The position numbers and the translations under genes were made by a program. The notes under the pieces were generated by a model, which searched no databases, was not told the origin of the DNA, and saw only the letters and a list, made by a program, of their open reading frames with translations. Positions 8,277 to 16,041 of a stretch of 64,000 nucleotides of DNA are shown here, piece by piece. The DNA lies in assembly GCF_039634785.1 (NCBI RefSeq), contig NZ_JBBIAB010000025.1:1-64000 (forward strand), given 5' to 3'. The DNA comes from Tistrella mobilis. Lineage in GTDB: Bacteria > Pseudomonadota > Alphaproteobacteria > Tistrellales > Tistrellaceae. Each line of letters opens with the position of its first letter. Position 1 is the first letter of the stretch.

Positions 8277-9398
8277 TCAGGCTTCGGCGAGGATGCGGGC
8301 ATTGCCGCGCACCGACTGTTCCGTCACCTCGATGCCGAGGCCGGGGCCGGTGGGGACGATCACCCTGCCATTGCGGTTGGGAACCCGCTCCAGCAGCACA
8401 TCCTCGGTCAGCACGTGATGGGGCATGTAGAATTCGCAGCCGAGCGACATGCCCGGCGTCGCGGCGATGAACTGGGTGCCGGCCGCAAGCGCGATGCCGC
8501 CTTCCCAGAGCGTGCCGCCATAGCCCGGCAGATGCAGCGCATCGGCAACCGCCATCAGCGCCTGCGCCTTCAGGATGCCGCCGGCTTTCATCAGCTTGAC
8601 CGAGACGGCATCGGCGGCACCCAGCCGGGCGATCTCCAGCAGGTCGCGGGCATCGAAACAGCTTTCATCGGCCAGGATCGGCGTGTCGAGGGCGGCCGCG
8701 AAGGAGGCCATCGCCGCCAGGCAGTCGCGCGGCACCGGCTGTTCGATGAAGGTGGGCCGGAACCGGTCGACATCGCGCAGGATGGCGATGGCCCCAAAGG
8801 GATCGAGCGCCTGGTTGTAGTCGAGCCGAAGATCGACCATCTCGCCGAAGGCGTCGCGGATCGCCTCCAGATGCGCCATGTCTTCGGCATGGGGCTTGAC
8901 CCCGGTCTTGACCTTGAAGATCCGGTTGCCGGCCGGAACCATGGCCTGCATGCGGGCGAAATCGGCGTCGAAATCGGGGTCCGCGATCGAGAAGGAGAGC
9001 GGAATCTCGTCCCGTACCCGGCCGCCCAGCAGCTCGGCGACCGACAGCCCCGACCGCTTGCCCAGAATGTCGAACAGCGCGGTCTCGATCGCGAGCTTGG
9101 CCTCGCCATGGCCGACCAGGGCCTTGTCCATCGCCCGGGTCAGCTCGCGGATGCGATTGACCGGCGCGCCGGTCACCAGCGGCCGCAGATAGATGTCGAT
9201 CGCGGCGAAGGCCGCTTCGGCCGTACCGGTGAACACCTCCCAGGGGGCCGCCTCGCCCCAGCCGACAAGGCCGGAGGTGGAGGTCGCCTCGACCAGGACG
9301 CGCTTGACCGTACCCTTGACGTTGCCGACGCCCTGCAGCCGGGCCATCGCGATCGGGCTTTCGATCAGGAAGACGCGCAGTCGTTCAATGCGCTCCAT
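8277..9398 (-). CDS. Enolase-superfamily enzyme, muconate-cycloisomerase/amino-acid racemase subgroup
   Basis: 373 residues with the complete MLE-subgroup catalytic set: KVK (Lys162/Lys164) on one face, metal ligands Asp193 (LDYNQ), Glu219 (IEQP) and Asp244 (ADES), and Lys268 (VKLMKAGG) on the other face. Two opposed lysines support a 1,1-proton transfer (racemase/epimerase) or cycloisomerase reaction. Placement between an amino-acid ABC importer and a DAO-type oxidase argues for an amino-acid derivative (N-acyl, betaine, cyclic amino acid or dipeptide) rather than muconate. That assignment is inference from context; a hydroxyproline- or proline-betaine-type substrate would fit but is not demonstrated. 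Confidence 0.85.
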   Translation of the reverse strand: MERIERLRVFLIESPIAMARLQGVGNVKGTVKRVLVEATSTSGLVGWGEAAPWEVFTGTAEAAFAAIDIYLRPLVTGAPVNRIRELTRAMDKALVGHGEAKLAIETALFDILGKRSGLSVAELLGGRVRDEIPLSFSIADPDFDADFARMQAMVPAGNRIFKVKTGVKPHAEDMAHLEAIRDAFGEMVDLRLDYNQALDPFGAIAILRDVDRFRPTFIEQPVPRDCLAAMASFAAALDTPILADESCFDARDLLEIARLGAADAVSVKLMKAGGILKAQALMAVADALHLPGYGGTLWEGGIALAAGTQFIAATPGMSLGCEFYMPHHVLTEDVLLERVPNRNGRVIVPTGPGLGIEVTEQSVRGNARILAEA

Positions 9399-9407
9399 GG
9401 CTTGGTC

Positions 9408-10193
9408 CTAGATGGCTTTGTGGAAATGGCTGAGGAACTGGCGGGTGGCGTCCTGGCGGGGATCGCCGATCACCTGGGCGGCGGGGCCGTCTTCGACCAC
9501 CACGCCGTCGCGCATGAACACCACCCGGTCCGATACCTCGCGCGCGAAGGCGATCTCGTGGGTCACGATCACCATGGTCATGCCGTCGGCGGCGAGTTTC
9601 AGGATCGTCGCCAGCACCTCGCCCACCAGTTCGGGATCGAGTGCCGAGGTCGCCTCGTCGAACAGCATCACCTCGGGTTCCATGGCCAGCGCCCGGGCGA
9701 TCGCCACCCGCTGCTTCTGGCCGCCCGACAGCGTGTCGGGCATCTGCCCGGCCCGGTCGGCCAGGCCCACTTTTTCAAGCTGGGCCAGCGCCATCTGCCG
9801 CGCCTCGGCCTTGGGCCGGCGCCGCACCTGAACCGGGGCCTCCATCACGTTCTGGAGCACGGTCATATGCGGGAAGAGGTTGAAGTTCTGAAACACCATG
9901 CCGGTGCGCGCCCGGAAACCCGCCAGCTCGCGATGCGAGGGCAACGGCGCACCGCTGCCGAAGACGAAACGGGCATCGCCGACGCGGATGCTGCCGCGAT
10001 CGGGCGTCACCAGCAGGTTCATGCAGCGGAGCAGGGTGGACTTGCCCGAGCCCGACGGTCCGATCAGCGAGACCACGCCGCCCGCGGGCACGGTGAAGCC
10101 GATATCGCGCAGCACGGCCAGGGGCCCGAAGGATTTCTGCAGGCCGGCGATCTCGATCTTGGTGTCTTGCGGCGCGGTTTCAGCGGCGGTCAT
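9408..10193 (-). CDS. Polar amino-acid ABC transporter, ATP-binding subunit
   Basis: 261 residues of the GlnQ/HisP type. Walker A GPSGSGKST, Q-loop (MVFQNFNLFPHMTV), signature LSGGQKQRVAIARAL, Walker B (VMLFDEATSALDPELV) and switch His (VTHEIAFA) are all intact. Its start codon overlaps the stop of the permease gene by four bases (ATGA), so the two are translationally coupled. It energises uptake through the permease at 10190-10852 with the binding protein at 10925. Confidence 0.94.
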   Translation of the reverse strand: MTAAETAPQDTKIEIAGLQKSFGPLAVLRDIGFTVPAGGVVSLIGPSGSGKSTLLRCMNLLVTPDRGSIRVGDARFVFGSGAPLPSHRELAGFRARTGMVFQNFNLFPHMTVLQNVMEAPVQVRRRPKAEARQMALAQLEKVGLADRAGQMPDTLSGGQKQRVAIARALAMEPEVMLFDEATSALDPELVGEVLATILKLAADGMTMVIVTHEIAFAREVSDRVVFMRDGVVVEDGPAAQVIGDPRQDATRQFLSHFHKAI

Positions 10194-10852
10194 GACCGGC
10201 TCCCCAGCCTGCGCTCCCGATGGCGGACGAACAGCGTCAGCGGGAACAGGATGACGAAATAGGCGACCGCGATCGCGGTATAGGTCTCGAGCGGCCGGAA
10301 GCTGTCATGGGCGGCCATCTGGCCCTGATAGACCAGATCGGGCACCGCCAGCACCGAGACCAGCGAGGTGTTCTTGAACTGCAGGATCGACTGGTTCATC
10401 AGCGCCGGGATCATGCGCCGGAGCGCCTGGGGCAGGATGATCCGCCGCATGGTCAGCGCCGGCGTCATACCCAGCGCCGCCCCCGCCTCGCTTTGGCCGG
10501 GATCGATCGAAACGATGCCGCCGCGGATGATCTCGGCATAGAAGGCACCGCCATAGCAGGACAGCGCGATCAGCGCCGCGCTGGTGGCGCTGAGTTCGAT
10601 ACCCGCCAGGATCGGCAGGGCGTAGTAGCACCAGATCAGCTGCACCAGGATCGGCGTGCAGCGGAAAACCTCGATGAAGGCGAGGCTGGCCAGGCGCAGC
10701 GGCGCGAAACGGCAGAGCAGTCCCAGCGCACCGACCAGCCCGACCGCAAGGCCGCCGGCCACGATGGCCACGGTGAACGACACCGTCACCCACAGCCCGT
10801 CGAGGAAGAGCCAGCGATAGCCCCACAACAGGCCGAAATCCCACTCGTACAT
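10190..10852 (-). CDS. Polar amino-acid ABC transporter, permease subunit
   Basis: 220 residues, five or so membrane helices, with the HisM/HisQ-type EAA loop (GQSEAGAALGMTPALTMRRI) that docks on the ATPase. The signature FRCTPILVQLIW is typical of polar amino-acid permeases. Many systems of this class have two different permease genes; only one is present here, so a homodimer is expected. It is 72 bases downstream of the binding-protein gene. Confidence 0.93.
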   Translation of the reverse strand: MYEWDFGLLWGYRWLFLDGLWVTVSFTVAIVAGGLAVGLVGALGLLCRFAPLRLASLAFIEVFRCTPILVQLIWCYYALPILAGIELSATSAALIALSCYGGAFYAEIIRGGIVSIDPGQSEAGAALGMTPALTMRRIILPQALRRMIPALMNQSILQFKNTSLVSVLAVPDLVYQGQMAAHDSFRPLETYTAIAVAYFVILFPLTLFVRHRERRLGSRS

Positions 10853-10924
10853 CCGGATCTCCCGGTCCAGGGTGGCAGCGGATCCGCGGCGGCGGCAGCC
10901 GGCCCCGCCGCGGATCCGGGGAGA

Positions 10925-11767
10925 TCAGACGTCGAAACCGGGCGGGAAGTCGGACTGTTTCACGCCCACCAGCTGCATATTGCGGATGATCGCGTCCTTG
11001 ATGAAGCCGCTCGCACGGTTGGCCTTGATCCAGCCGTCGACGAACTGCCGCCAGGACTGGTCGTCCTCGCGCCGGAAACCGGCATTCGAGGTGGTGTAGT
11101 CGGCCGGCGTCGGGATGATCAGCTTGCCGATCTTCGGGTTCTTGGCCCGAAGCGACAGGCCCAGCACCAGCACCAGGCATTGCGCATCCGCCCGCCCCGA
11201 TTGCAGGGCGGCGGTGGCGTCGCTCTGGTTCTTCAGGCGCACGACGGTGGCGTTGGGCGCATGCCGCGTGACGGCCGCATCATGCGACGAGCCGGCATCG
11301 ACCGCGATCCGGATTTCGGGCTTGTTCACGTCTTCCCAGCTGGTCGCCTCCAATCCGTCTTTCGCGACCAGCGAAAAGGCGTTGTTGAACACCGGCACCG
11401 AGAAGTCGATGACCTTCTGCCGCTCGGGCGTCGGGTTCAGGCCGAAGAAGACATCGACCTTGTCGGCCTGAAGATCCAGCACCGAATTGCCCCAGGTCGT
11501 CTCCAGCACCGACAGCTCAAGACGCAGATCGTCGGCGAGCTTCTTGCAGATATCGATATAAAAGCCCTGCCAGCTGCCGTCGGTCAGGCTCTTCTTGTAA
11601 TAGGGGGCTCCGTCCGGCACGCCGCCGATGCGCAGAACTCCCGAATTCTTCACCCGCTGGAAGGAACCATCGGCCGCAAAGGCCTGCCCCATCCCGATTT
11701 TCAGCCCTGCCGCAGCCGAGACCATGCCCGCGCCGAGGAAGGTGTTGAACCGCCTGCGATTCATCAT
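10925..11767 (-). CDS. Amino-acid ABC transporter, periplasmic binding protein
   Basis: About 280 residues of the SBP_bac_3 family, with a Tat-like leader (NRRRFNTFLGAG followed by a hydrophobic core and AFAAD cleavage region). Family motifs include VLRIGGVPDGAPYY, GFYIDICKKLADDL and DVFFGLNPTPERQKVIDFS. An ATG also exists at 11776, but AGGAG lies only two bases from it; the ATG at 11767 is 11 bases from that site and starts the basic signal region. First gene of the operon, directly behind a predicted promoter and LysR-type box. Specificity for a polar or modified amino acid is inferred from family and neighbours. Confidence 0.9.
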   Translation of the reverse strand: MMNRRRFNTFLGAGMVSAAAGLKIGMGQAFAADGSFQRVKNSGVLRIGGVPDGAPYYKKSLTDGSWQGFYIDICKKLADDLRLELSVLETTWGNSVLDLQADKVDVFFGLNPTPERQKVIDFSVPVFNNAFSLVAKDGLEATSWEDVNKPEIRIAVDAGSSHDAAVTRHAPNATVVRLKNQSDATAALQSGRADAQCLVLVLGLSLRAKNPKIGKLIIPTPADYTTSNAGFRREDDQSWRQFVDGWIKANRASGFIKDAIIRNMQLVGVKQSDFPPGFDV

Positions 11768-11808
11768 ATCCCGCATGTCTCCTGACCTTCATTTTTATTT
11801 GTAGGTCG

Positions 11809-11837
11809 AGTATGGGATCATCCAGCCGGCATCACAA
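11809..11837 (-). promoter_or_regulatory. Predicted sigma-70 promoter of the amino-acid uptake/catabolism operon
   Basis: On the minus strand TTGTGA (11837-11832) and CATACT (11814-11809) are separated by 17 bases, each matching four of six consensus positions. The expected start point is near 11803, about 35 bases before the chosen start codon. The LysR-type box then sits at about -63, the classical recognition-site position. Confidence 0.5.
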
Positions 11838-11856
11838 CGCATGAACATTGGGCATT

Positions 11857-11875
11857 GCATGACGAAAAATCATGC
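11857..11875. promoter_or_regulatory. LysR-type box (T-N11-A) upstream of the catabolic operon
   Basis: GCATGACGAAAAATCATGC is a perfect 6-bp dyad with a 7-bp AT-rich centre and contains the T-N11-A core expected for LysR proteins. It is upstream of the predicted -35 element. The likely ligand-responsive regulator is the GcvA-like LysR gene at the far end of the operon. Confidence 0.55.
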
Positions 11876-11913
11876 TACTGGCCGCGGAGCAGACCGGATT
11901 GTCCTCCAGGGGA

Positions 11914-12783
11914 TCAGAGGTTGCGCCCCGACCGGGCAAACATGAATATCTGGAAAATGCTCGACGCGAAGGTCATGACGCCGATCAGTGCGATGAGCAC
12001 CGAACTGGAGACGATTCTGTCGATCCAGTCAGGGCGCAGAATGACCGGAGTGCCCACCCCGAAATAGGCCACCTGCAGTTCGACCTCACCCCGTTCGGAC
12101 AGCGCGACCAGGCGCATCCCTTGTTCCGCCGACGGCGTGATATTGCCAAAGAGCGTGGCAGGCATGCCGGCTTTGAGAACCTGAACCGAGCTGCCCAAGG
12201 TGAAGTCGCCACGCTTCACCACCTCGGTGACGTCCCGGAACAGAGAATTGGCAATGCCGGTCTGCCGCACGTCCCACCTGCCGGCGCGCAGATAATCGCG
12301 GGCCCCCGTTGCCATATCACCGCCGATGCGCGCAGAGCCGACGAAGGTCAAAGCCCCCTGCCTGCCCCATATATCGGCGGGTACGACCAGAAAGGCGCGC
12401 TCGGGCACATCGGTCTCCTGACGTCGCCTGATCTCGATCTCCAGCCGCCCCTCGCCGTCGACCGAAACGGCCACCTCGTCGCTGTGGTGCCAGTGGATCG
12501 AAAGGTCCGTCCGCTCCACCACTTCGAAGAACGCCGCGCTACAGGCGGTATCCCGATCCGCCGCTTCCGCCGTCACCTGTCGCAAATCAGGTATCGCCCG
12601 TGGCAGACACAGGATGGAACGCGGGAAGTTCCAGGTGTTCTGGTCGCCTTGGAAGGTGATCGCTGCCCCCAGGGTCTCCGCCTCGATCTGGAACGAGCGG
12701 TCATTCGCGGTCGTCGCCAGAAAGACCACCGTCACCACGACCAGAACGCTGAAGCCCGAGACGAAGCGCCTCAGGAAGGCCAT
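11914..12783 (-). CDS. Unknown membrane-anchored periplasmic protein (cassette gene 1)
   Basis: 289 residues that I do not recognise. A hydrophobic N-terminal segment (FSVLVVVTVVFLATTA) and a C-terminal one (SSVLIALIGVMTFASSIFQI) flank about 230 residues of strand-rich sequence, suggesting a periplasmic domain held by two membrane anchors. Two Cys (LCLP and TACSA) could form a disulphide. The ATG at 12783 is preceded by AGGTGG eight bases upstream; a GTG at 12795 abuts the stop of the neighbouring gene, so the two are surely coupled. It belongs to a compact group of four exported unknowns. Confidence 0.65.
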   Translation of the reverse strand: MAFLRRFVSGFSVLVVVTVVFLATTANDRSFQIEAETLGAAITFQGDQNTWNFPRSILCLPRAIPDLRQVTAEAADRDTACSAAFFEVVERTDLSIHWHHSDEVAVSVDGEGRLEIEIRRRQETDVPERAFLVVPADIWGRQGALTFVGSARIGGDMATGARDYLRAGRWDVRQTGIANSLFRDVTEVVKRGDFTLGSSVQVLKAGMPATLFGNITPSAEQGMRLVALSERGEVELQVAYFGVGTPVILRPDWIDRIVSSSVLIALIGVMTFASSIFQIFMFARSGRNL

Positions 12784-12795
12784 GTATCGCACCAC

Positions 12796-13506
12796 CTATT
12801 CCTGCGGCAACCAGAGAATGAAATCGGTGGGCGGTGCAACTTTGCGCGCCACCATGCGAAGGATCTCGATCCGCGTGGGGCCGGCAAGACCGCCGACAGG
12901 CAGATCGCAGGCAGCGTCGAAAGCGCTTCGGGCCGGCAGATCGATCGCACGGCAGCGAATCGGCGTCTCACGCCCGGCGACATACAGATAGACCGCATCG
13001 GCCCGGAAGGAGTTGAGCAGGACGGTCAGCCTGTCACCGCCTTCACCGTTCCAGATCGCAAAGGACATGTCGCGCCCCAGCTCCGCGCCGCAGGCATTCC
13101 GGCTGAGACGGATCGACAGGCCGTCGGATCCGGCACCCAGAAGAACGTCGGCATGCACGGTCGGGAATGGAAGCTGAGCGATCCCACCAGACCAGTCAGC
13201 CGGAATCCTGTAGGTCGCCGTTGCCTCATAGAGCCCGTTGATCGTAAGAACAGATGCACAGATGTTTTCCCCCGCCCAACGCCGGGGGACGAAGCCACGC
13301 ATGGAGATATCGCCCTGTGCAGCAGCATAGACCTGAACACCGGTGACGACCGTACCGGAAATCAATGCGCTCGGCCGGACGATCTCCCTGAAGCCATTCT
13401 GGCCGAGTTCAAGTGCCGGTTCGTTCTGTGCCATTGCCTCCGACATGGGAATCAAGAGAGCCGCGAGAACGACAGACATGATCCTCTTCCGTAACGTCAC
13501 GGCCAT
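12796..13506 (-). CDS. Unknown secreted protein (cassette gene 2)
   Basis: 236 residues with a clear Sec signal peptide (basic MAVTLRKR, hydrophobic SVVLAALLIP, cleavage near AMAQ). The mature part is strand-rich, with four Cys (NICASV, NACGAE, IRCRAI, AACDLP) consistent with two disulphides, and no recognised family. Its stop is immediately followed by the start region of the membrane-anchored neighbour. Its start codon lies inside the antisense of the divergent protease-like gene: the two coding regions overlap by 29 bases. An internal ATG at 13479 shares CATG with that gene's start, but the 13506 start gives the better signal peptide. Confidence 0.7.
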   Translation of the reverse strand: MAVTLRKRIMSVVLAALLIPMSEAMAQNEPALELGQNGFREIVRPSALISGTVVTGVQVYAAAQGDISMRGFVPRRWAGENICASVLTINGLYEATATYRIPADWSGGIAQLPFPTVHADVLLGAGSDGLSIRLSRNACGAELGRDMSFAIWNGEGGDRLTVLLNSFRADAVYLYVAGRETPIRCRAIDLPARSAFDAACDLPVGGLAGPTRIEILRMVARKVAPPTDFILWLPQE

Positions 13507-14557
13507 AATCCTTTCGGCACTCGCCCTGTCGGCAATTTACGGAACATCCGCACAGGCACAAACCGTTTCGGTGAAAAACGGTGAAGGCGAGAACGGCTTC
13601 GGCTGGATGTTCGGTCAGGCAGGCACCTGCTATGCGGTGATGCCCCGCCATGTGGCAGGCATCTTTCCGCGGGTGACCATCTCCACGGCGGCCCCGGTGC
13701 AGACCGGGACAGGCACGGTGATTGCCCCCTTCTGGGAGGGGATCGACCTGGCGATCGCCGTCGTGCGGGGCATAGAAGAAGATCGCTGCACCGAGCGGCT
13801 GGATACTCTCAATATCGATTCTGCCGGCCGACGGGCTGCCGAAGCCAGCCTGCTGCGCCTTTCTCCCTCGGGAGAAGAAGAACGGGTGCCGCTGCGCATC
13901 ATGCGTCGTGACTACCTGACACTTGAGGCGAGGATCGAAGGCGGTCGCGAGATCATGCAAGGGACATCCGGCGCCTTCGCCTTTGTGGGTGAGACACCGA
14001 TCGGCATGGCCTATGCGTCGGCGGACCCCGGCCAGGCGACGTTCATGCGTTCGGAAGAGATCCTGATAAACCTGCGCCGCTTCCTGAACGAGCAGGGGGC
14101 CGCCTATGCGGCCCCGTCTGCAGCTGTCACGCTGCCGCCCGCCGACCCGTCCGCCCGGGGGGGATTGCAGCTGGTCGTCGCCAACAGTTCGACGCCGCCG
14201 ATCAATCCGCGCTTCGCTCCTGAAAATCTGGTCGGCGACGGGGTCTTCGTCTATGACGGTGTGCCGGGCGCACGGATCGTGTTCGGCTTCGCCACCGGCG
14301 ATGTCGCTGCGGTGCAACGTCTCCGGATAACCGCACCGACGACGGCAGGGTATGCCCTGCCCAGGACGATTATCGTCCAGTACTCCCTGGATGCCGAGGG
14401 GCGTCGGTTTCGGGAATGGACCCGTGGCCAGATGGCCCCTGATGGTCTGTTCGATACAGGTCAGATGGCGCCACGCAACATGCGTTGGGTCGCGCTCACC
14501 ATCCTTGATGCCTGGAGCACCGGGCCCGTGGCAATCGACGAGGTGATCGTCGACTAA
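13478..14557 (+). CDS. Secreted trypsin-like protease domain protein (cassette gene 3)
   Basis: 359 residues: signal peptide (AIILSALALSAIYG, cleavage near AQAQ), then a degenerate chymotrypsin-fold domain. The catalytic triad can be read as His in CYAVMPRHVAG, Asp in GIDLAIAVV and Ser in QGTSGAFAF (GTSG where GDSG is usual), with spacing typical of short bacterial S1/S1C peptidases. The C-terminal 140 residues (from about LVGDGVFVYDG through VQYSLD to VAIDEVIVD) look like a jelly-roll, discoidin-like binding module. ATG 13478 is chosen because it begins the signal peptide; longer in-frame starts are antisense to the neighbour. The target is unknown. Confidence 0.65.
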   Translation: MILFRNVTAIILSALALSAIYGTSAQAQTVSVKNGEGENGFGWMFGQAGTCYAVMPRHVAGIFPRVTISTAAPVQTGTGTVIAPFWEGIDLAIAVVRGIEEDRCTERLDTLNIDSAGRRAAEASLLRLSPSGEEERVPLRIMRRDYLTLEARIEGGREIMQGTSGAFAFVGETPIGMAYASADPGQATFMRSEEILINLRRFLNEQGAAYAAPSAAVTLPPADPSARGGLQLVVANSSTPPINPRFAPENLVGDGVFVYDGVPGARIVFGFATGDVAAVQRLRITAPTTAGYALPRTIIVQYSLDAEGRRFREWTRGQMAPDGLFDTGQMAPRNMRWVALTILDAWSTGPVAIDEVIVD

Positions 14558-14559
14558 GC

Positions 14560-15198
14560 TCATTCGAGCAACTTTATCGTGAATGGTACCGGGTCATCGA
14601 CAGCCCCCAAAGCGGCTGACCCCGAGATGGTACCGTCATCACCGATTGTGCCACGGGCATTTAGATAACTTGCCGTCAGAAAAATACCGTCGGCATTGAC
14701 GGTTACGAAGCATTCATTTCCTGCACTCGCGTTCACATAGCAACGTTTGTCGGGTGAATATTCGCCAACACCGATCCTCCAGTACCCGATCTTCTCCGGC
14801 GTGACGTTTCCATTCCATCGGTCACGAATAACAACGGTGTAACTGTCGTCCTTTACCGCTCTGCCGTCCAGACGAATTGAGAAGATCGGGCGGGTCTTGA
14901 GAAAGCTCTCCAGGGCCGTTCGCTTGACAGACGGGTTTGGTGACAGCAATCCGAAATCAAGCGCAAGCCGGGTCAGTTCCGGATCGTCGCTTTCCAGCAT
15001 GATCTGCATCGCAGCAAGACTTCGTGCAGGATCCGGATCATTGAGAAGTTCCTGATAAGGATTGAGCGCGGAAACGCGCTTGTCCACCAGGGCCCGCAAT
15101 TGTTCCGGGCTGAGGCTCTGTGCACCCGCCGTCTGGGCAGACATAGCCATGGCGGCTGCAAAGGTGAAGAGTACAACGCGACCGGTTCTGTTGAGCAT
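14560..15198 (-). CDS. Unknown secreted protein with HEAT-like helices (cassette gene 4)
   Basis: 212 residues with a signal peptide (VVLFTFAAAMAMSAQTAGAQ). Residues 25-95 read as short amphipathic helix pairs (LLNDPDPARSLAAMQIMLES, then DDPELTRLALDFGLLSP) resembling two HEAT-type repeats. The rest is strand-rich with two Cys (KRCYVN, NECFVT). The start at 15198 has AGAGG upstream; the frame remains open further upstream without a plausible signal. Base composition is clearly lower in GC than the surroundings. Only two bases separate its stop from that of the convergent protease-like gene. No function is assigned. Confidence 0.65.
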   Translation of the reverse strand: MLNRTGRVVLFTFAAAMAMSAQTAGAQSLSPEQLRALVDKRVSALNPYQELLNDPDPARSLAAMQIMLESDDPELTRLALDFGLLSPNPSVKRTALESFLKTRPIFSIRLDGRAVKDDSYTVVIRDRWNGNVTPEKIGYWRIGVGEYSPDKRCYVNASAGNECFVTVNADGIFLTASYLNARGTIGDDGTISGSAALGAVDDPVPFTIKLLE

Positions 15199-15289
15199 AC
15201 CACACCTCTTCGGGACCTGGTCACATATTAGACCAGATGGAGATCCGGTGGAACTGCCGAACAACGGAAGCTGTGCCGCAGCGTGTTCT

Positions 15290-16003
15290 TCAGTCACCGG
15301 ATCCATCCCCGCCATCGCCCCCGCCATCCCAGCCGCTCTCCGGCACATAGACCCCGCCATCGCGATAAGAGGGTGCCGGCAGTCCGGACGGCAGATCGGG
15401 GGTGACCTGCCGCTTCAGCAGCTGGCGCGCCCCCTGTGCCACCAGCCCCAGCGCCATCAGGGCGGTGCAGACGAGCGCCAGGCGGTCGGCACCGGTGCCC
15501 TCGGCCAGGATGGCGGGAATGGCGGCGAAGCCCGGGCCCGAGGCCAGGCGCCAGCCGGCCCCGACGAGGGCGGCCAGGATCGGGAGGGTGGCAAGGGCGG
15601 CAGACCCCCGCCCCACCCGCTCCGTCCGATGGCTGGCGAGGATCAGGAATGCGGTGTAGAGCAGCAGCACGGCCACGGTCAGCATGGCGCCGCCGGTGCC
15701 GGCCAGCATCATCTGCCGGTGGGTGATCACCAGATCGGCCAGCACCCCGGCACCGCCCGCGAGCAGCGTGGTCGCCAAAAGGGCCGAGGCGGCGGCGACG
15801 GCGGCCCGCGGCCGGCCACCGCGGGCCAGGCCATGGATGACCAGCTGATGGGCCGCCACCTGCACGCCGATGGCGAGCACGCCGGTCATCAGCACCAGAC
15901 CGGGTCGGGCGGTCCCTGCCCCGATCCCGGTCAGGACATGGAAGATCCCGACCGCGGCCGCCGCCAGCAAAGCCAGGGCGGCGAGGCGGCGCAGCAGGGC
16001 CAT
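15290..16003 (-). CDS. Multi-pass membrane protein with Gly/Asp-rich tail
   Basis: 237 residues with about six hydrophobic segments and no family I recognise. The final residues (SGWDGGGDGGDGSGD) form a short acidic Gly/Asp run, outside the membrane part, that could bind cations or serve as a flexible tail. ATG 16003 has GAGG six bases upstream and is preferred over 16015. It lies downstream of an ABC exporter on the same strand with a 38-base gap, so cotranscription is likely. Confidence 0.6.
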   Translation of the reverse strand: MALLRRLAALALLAAAAVGIFHVLTGIGAGTARPGLVLMTGVLAIGVQVAAHQLVIHGLARGGRPRAAVAAASALLATTLLAGGAGVLADLVITHRQMMLAGTGGAMLTVAVLLLYTAFLILASHRTERVGRGSAALATLPILAALVGAGWRLASGPGFAAIPAILAEGTGADRLALVCTALMALGLVAQGARQLLKRQVTPDLPSGLPAPSYRDGGVYVPESGWDGGGDGGDGSGD

Positions 16004-16041
16004 GACTGTCCTCATTGCCGGATCGCAGGATCGGGAGCCGC

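Noticed and set aside
8277-9398. Muconate cycloisomerase of an aromatic degradation pathway
   Set aside because: No catechol dioxygenase, muconolactone isomerase or other aromatic genes nearby; context favours an amino-acid derivative.
6921-10262. Plus-strand open frame of 1113 codons across the catabolic operon
   Set aside because: Lies antisense to three clearly identified genes (oxidase, enolase-family, ABC ATPase) and has His/Arg/Gly-rich translation typical of high-GC shadow frames.
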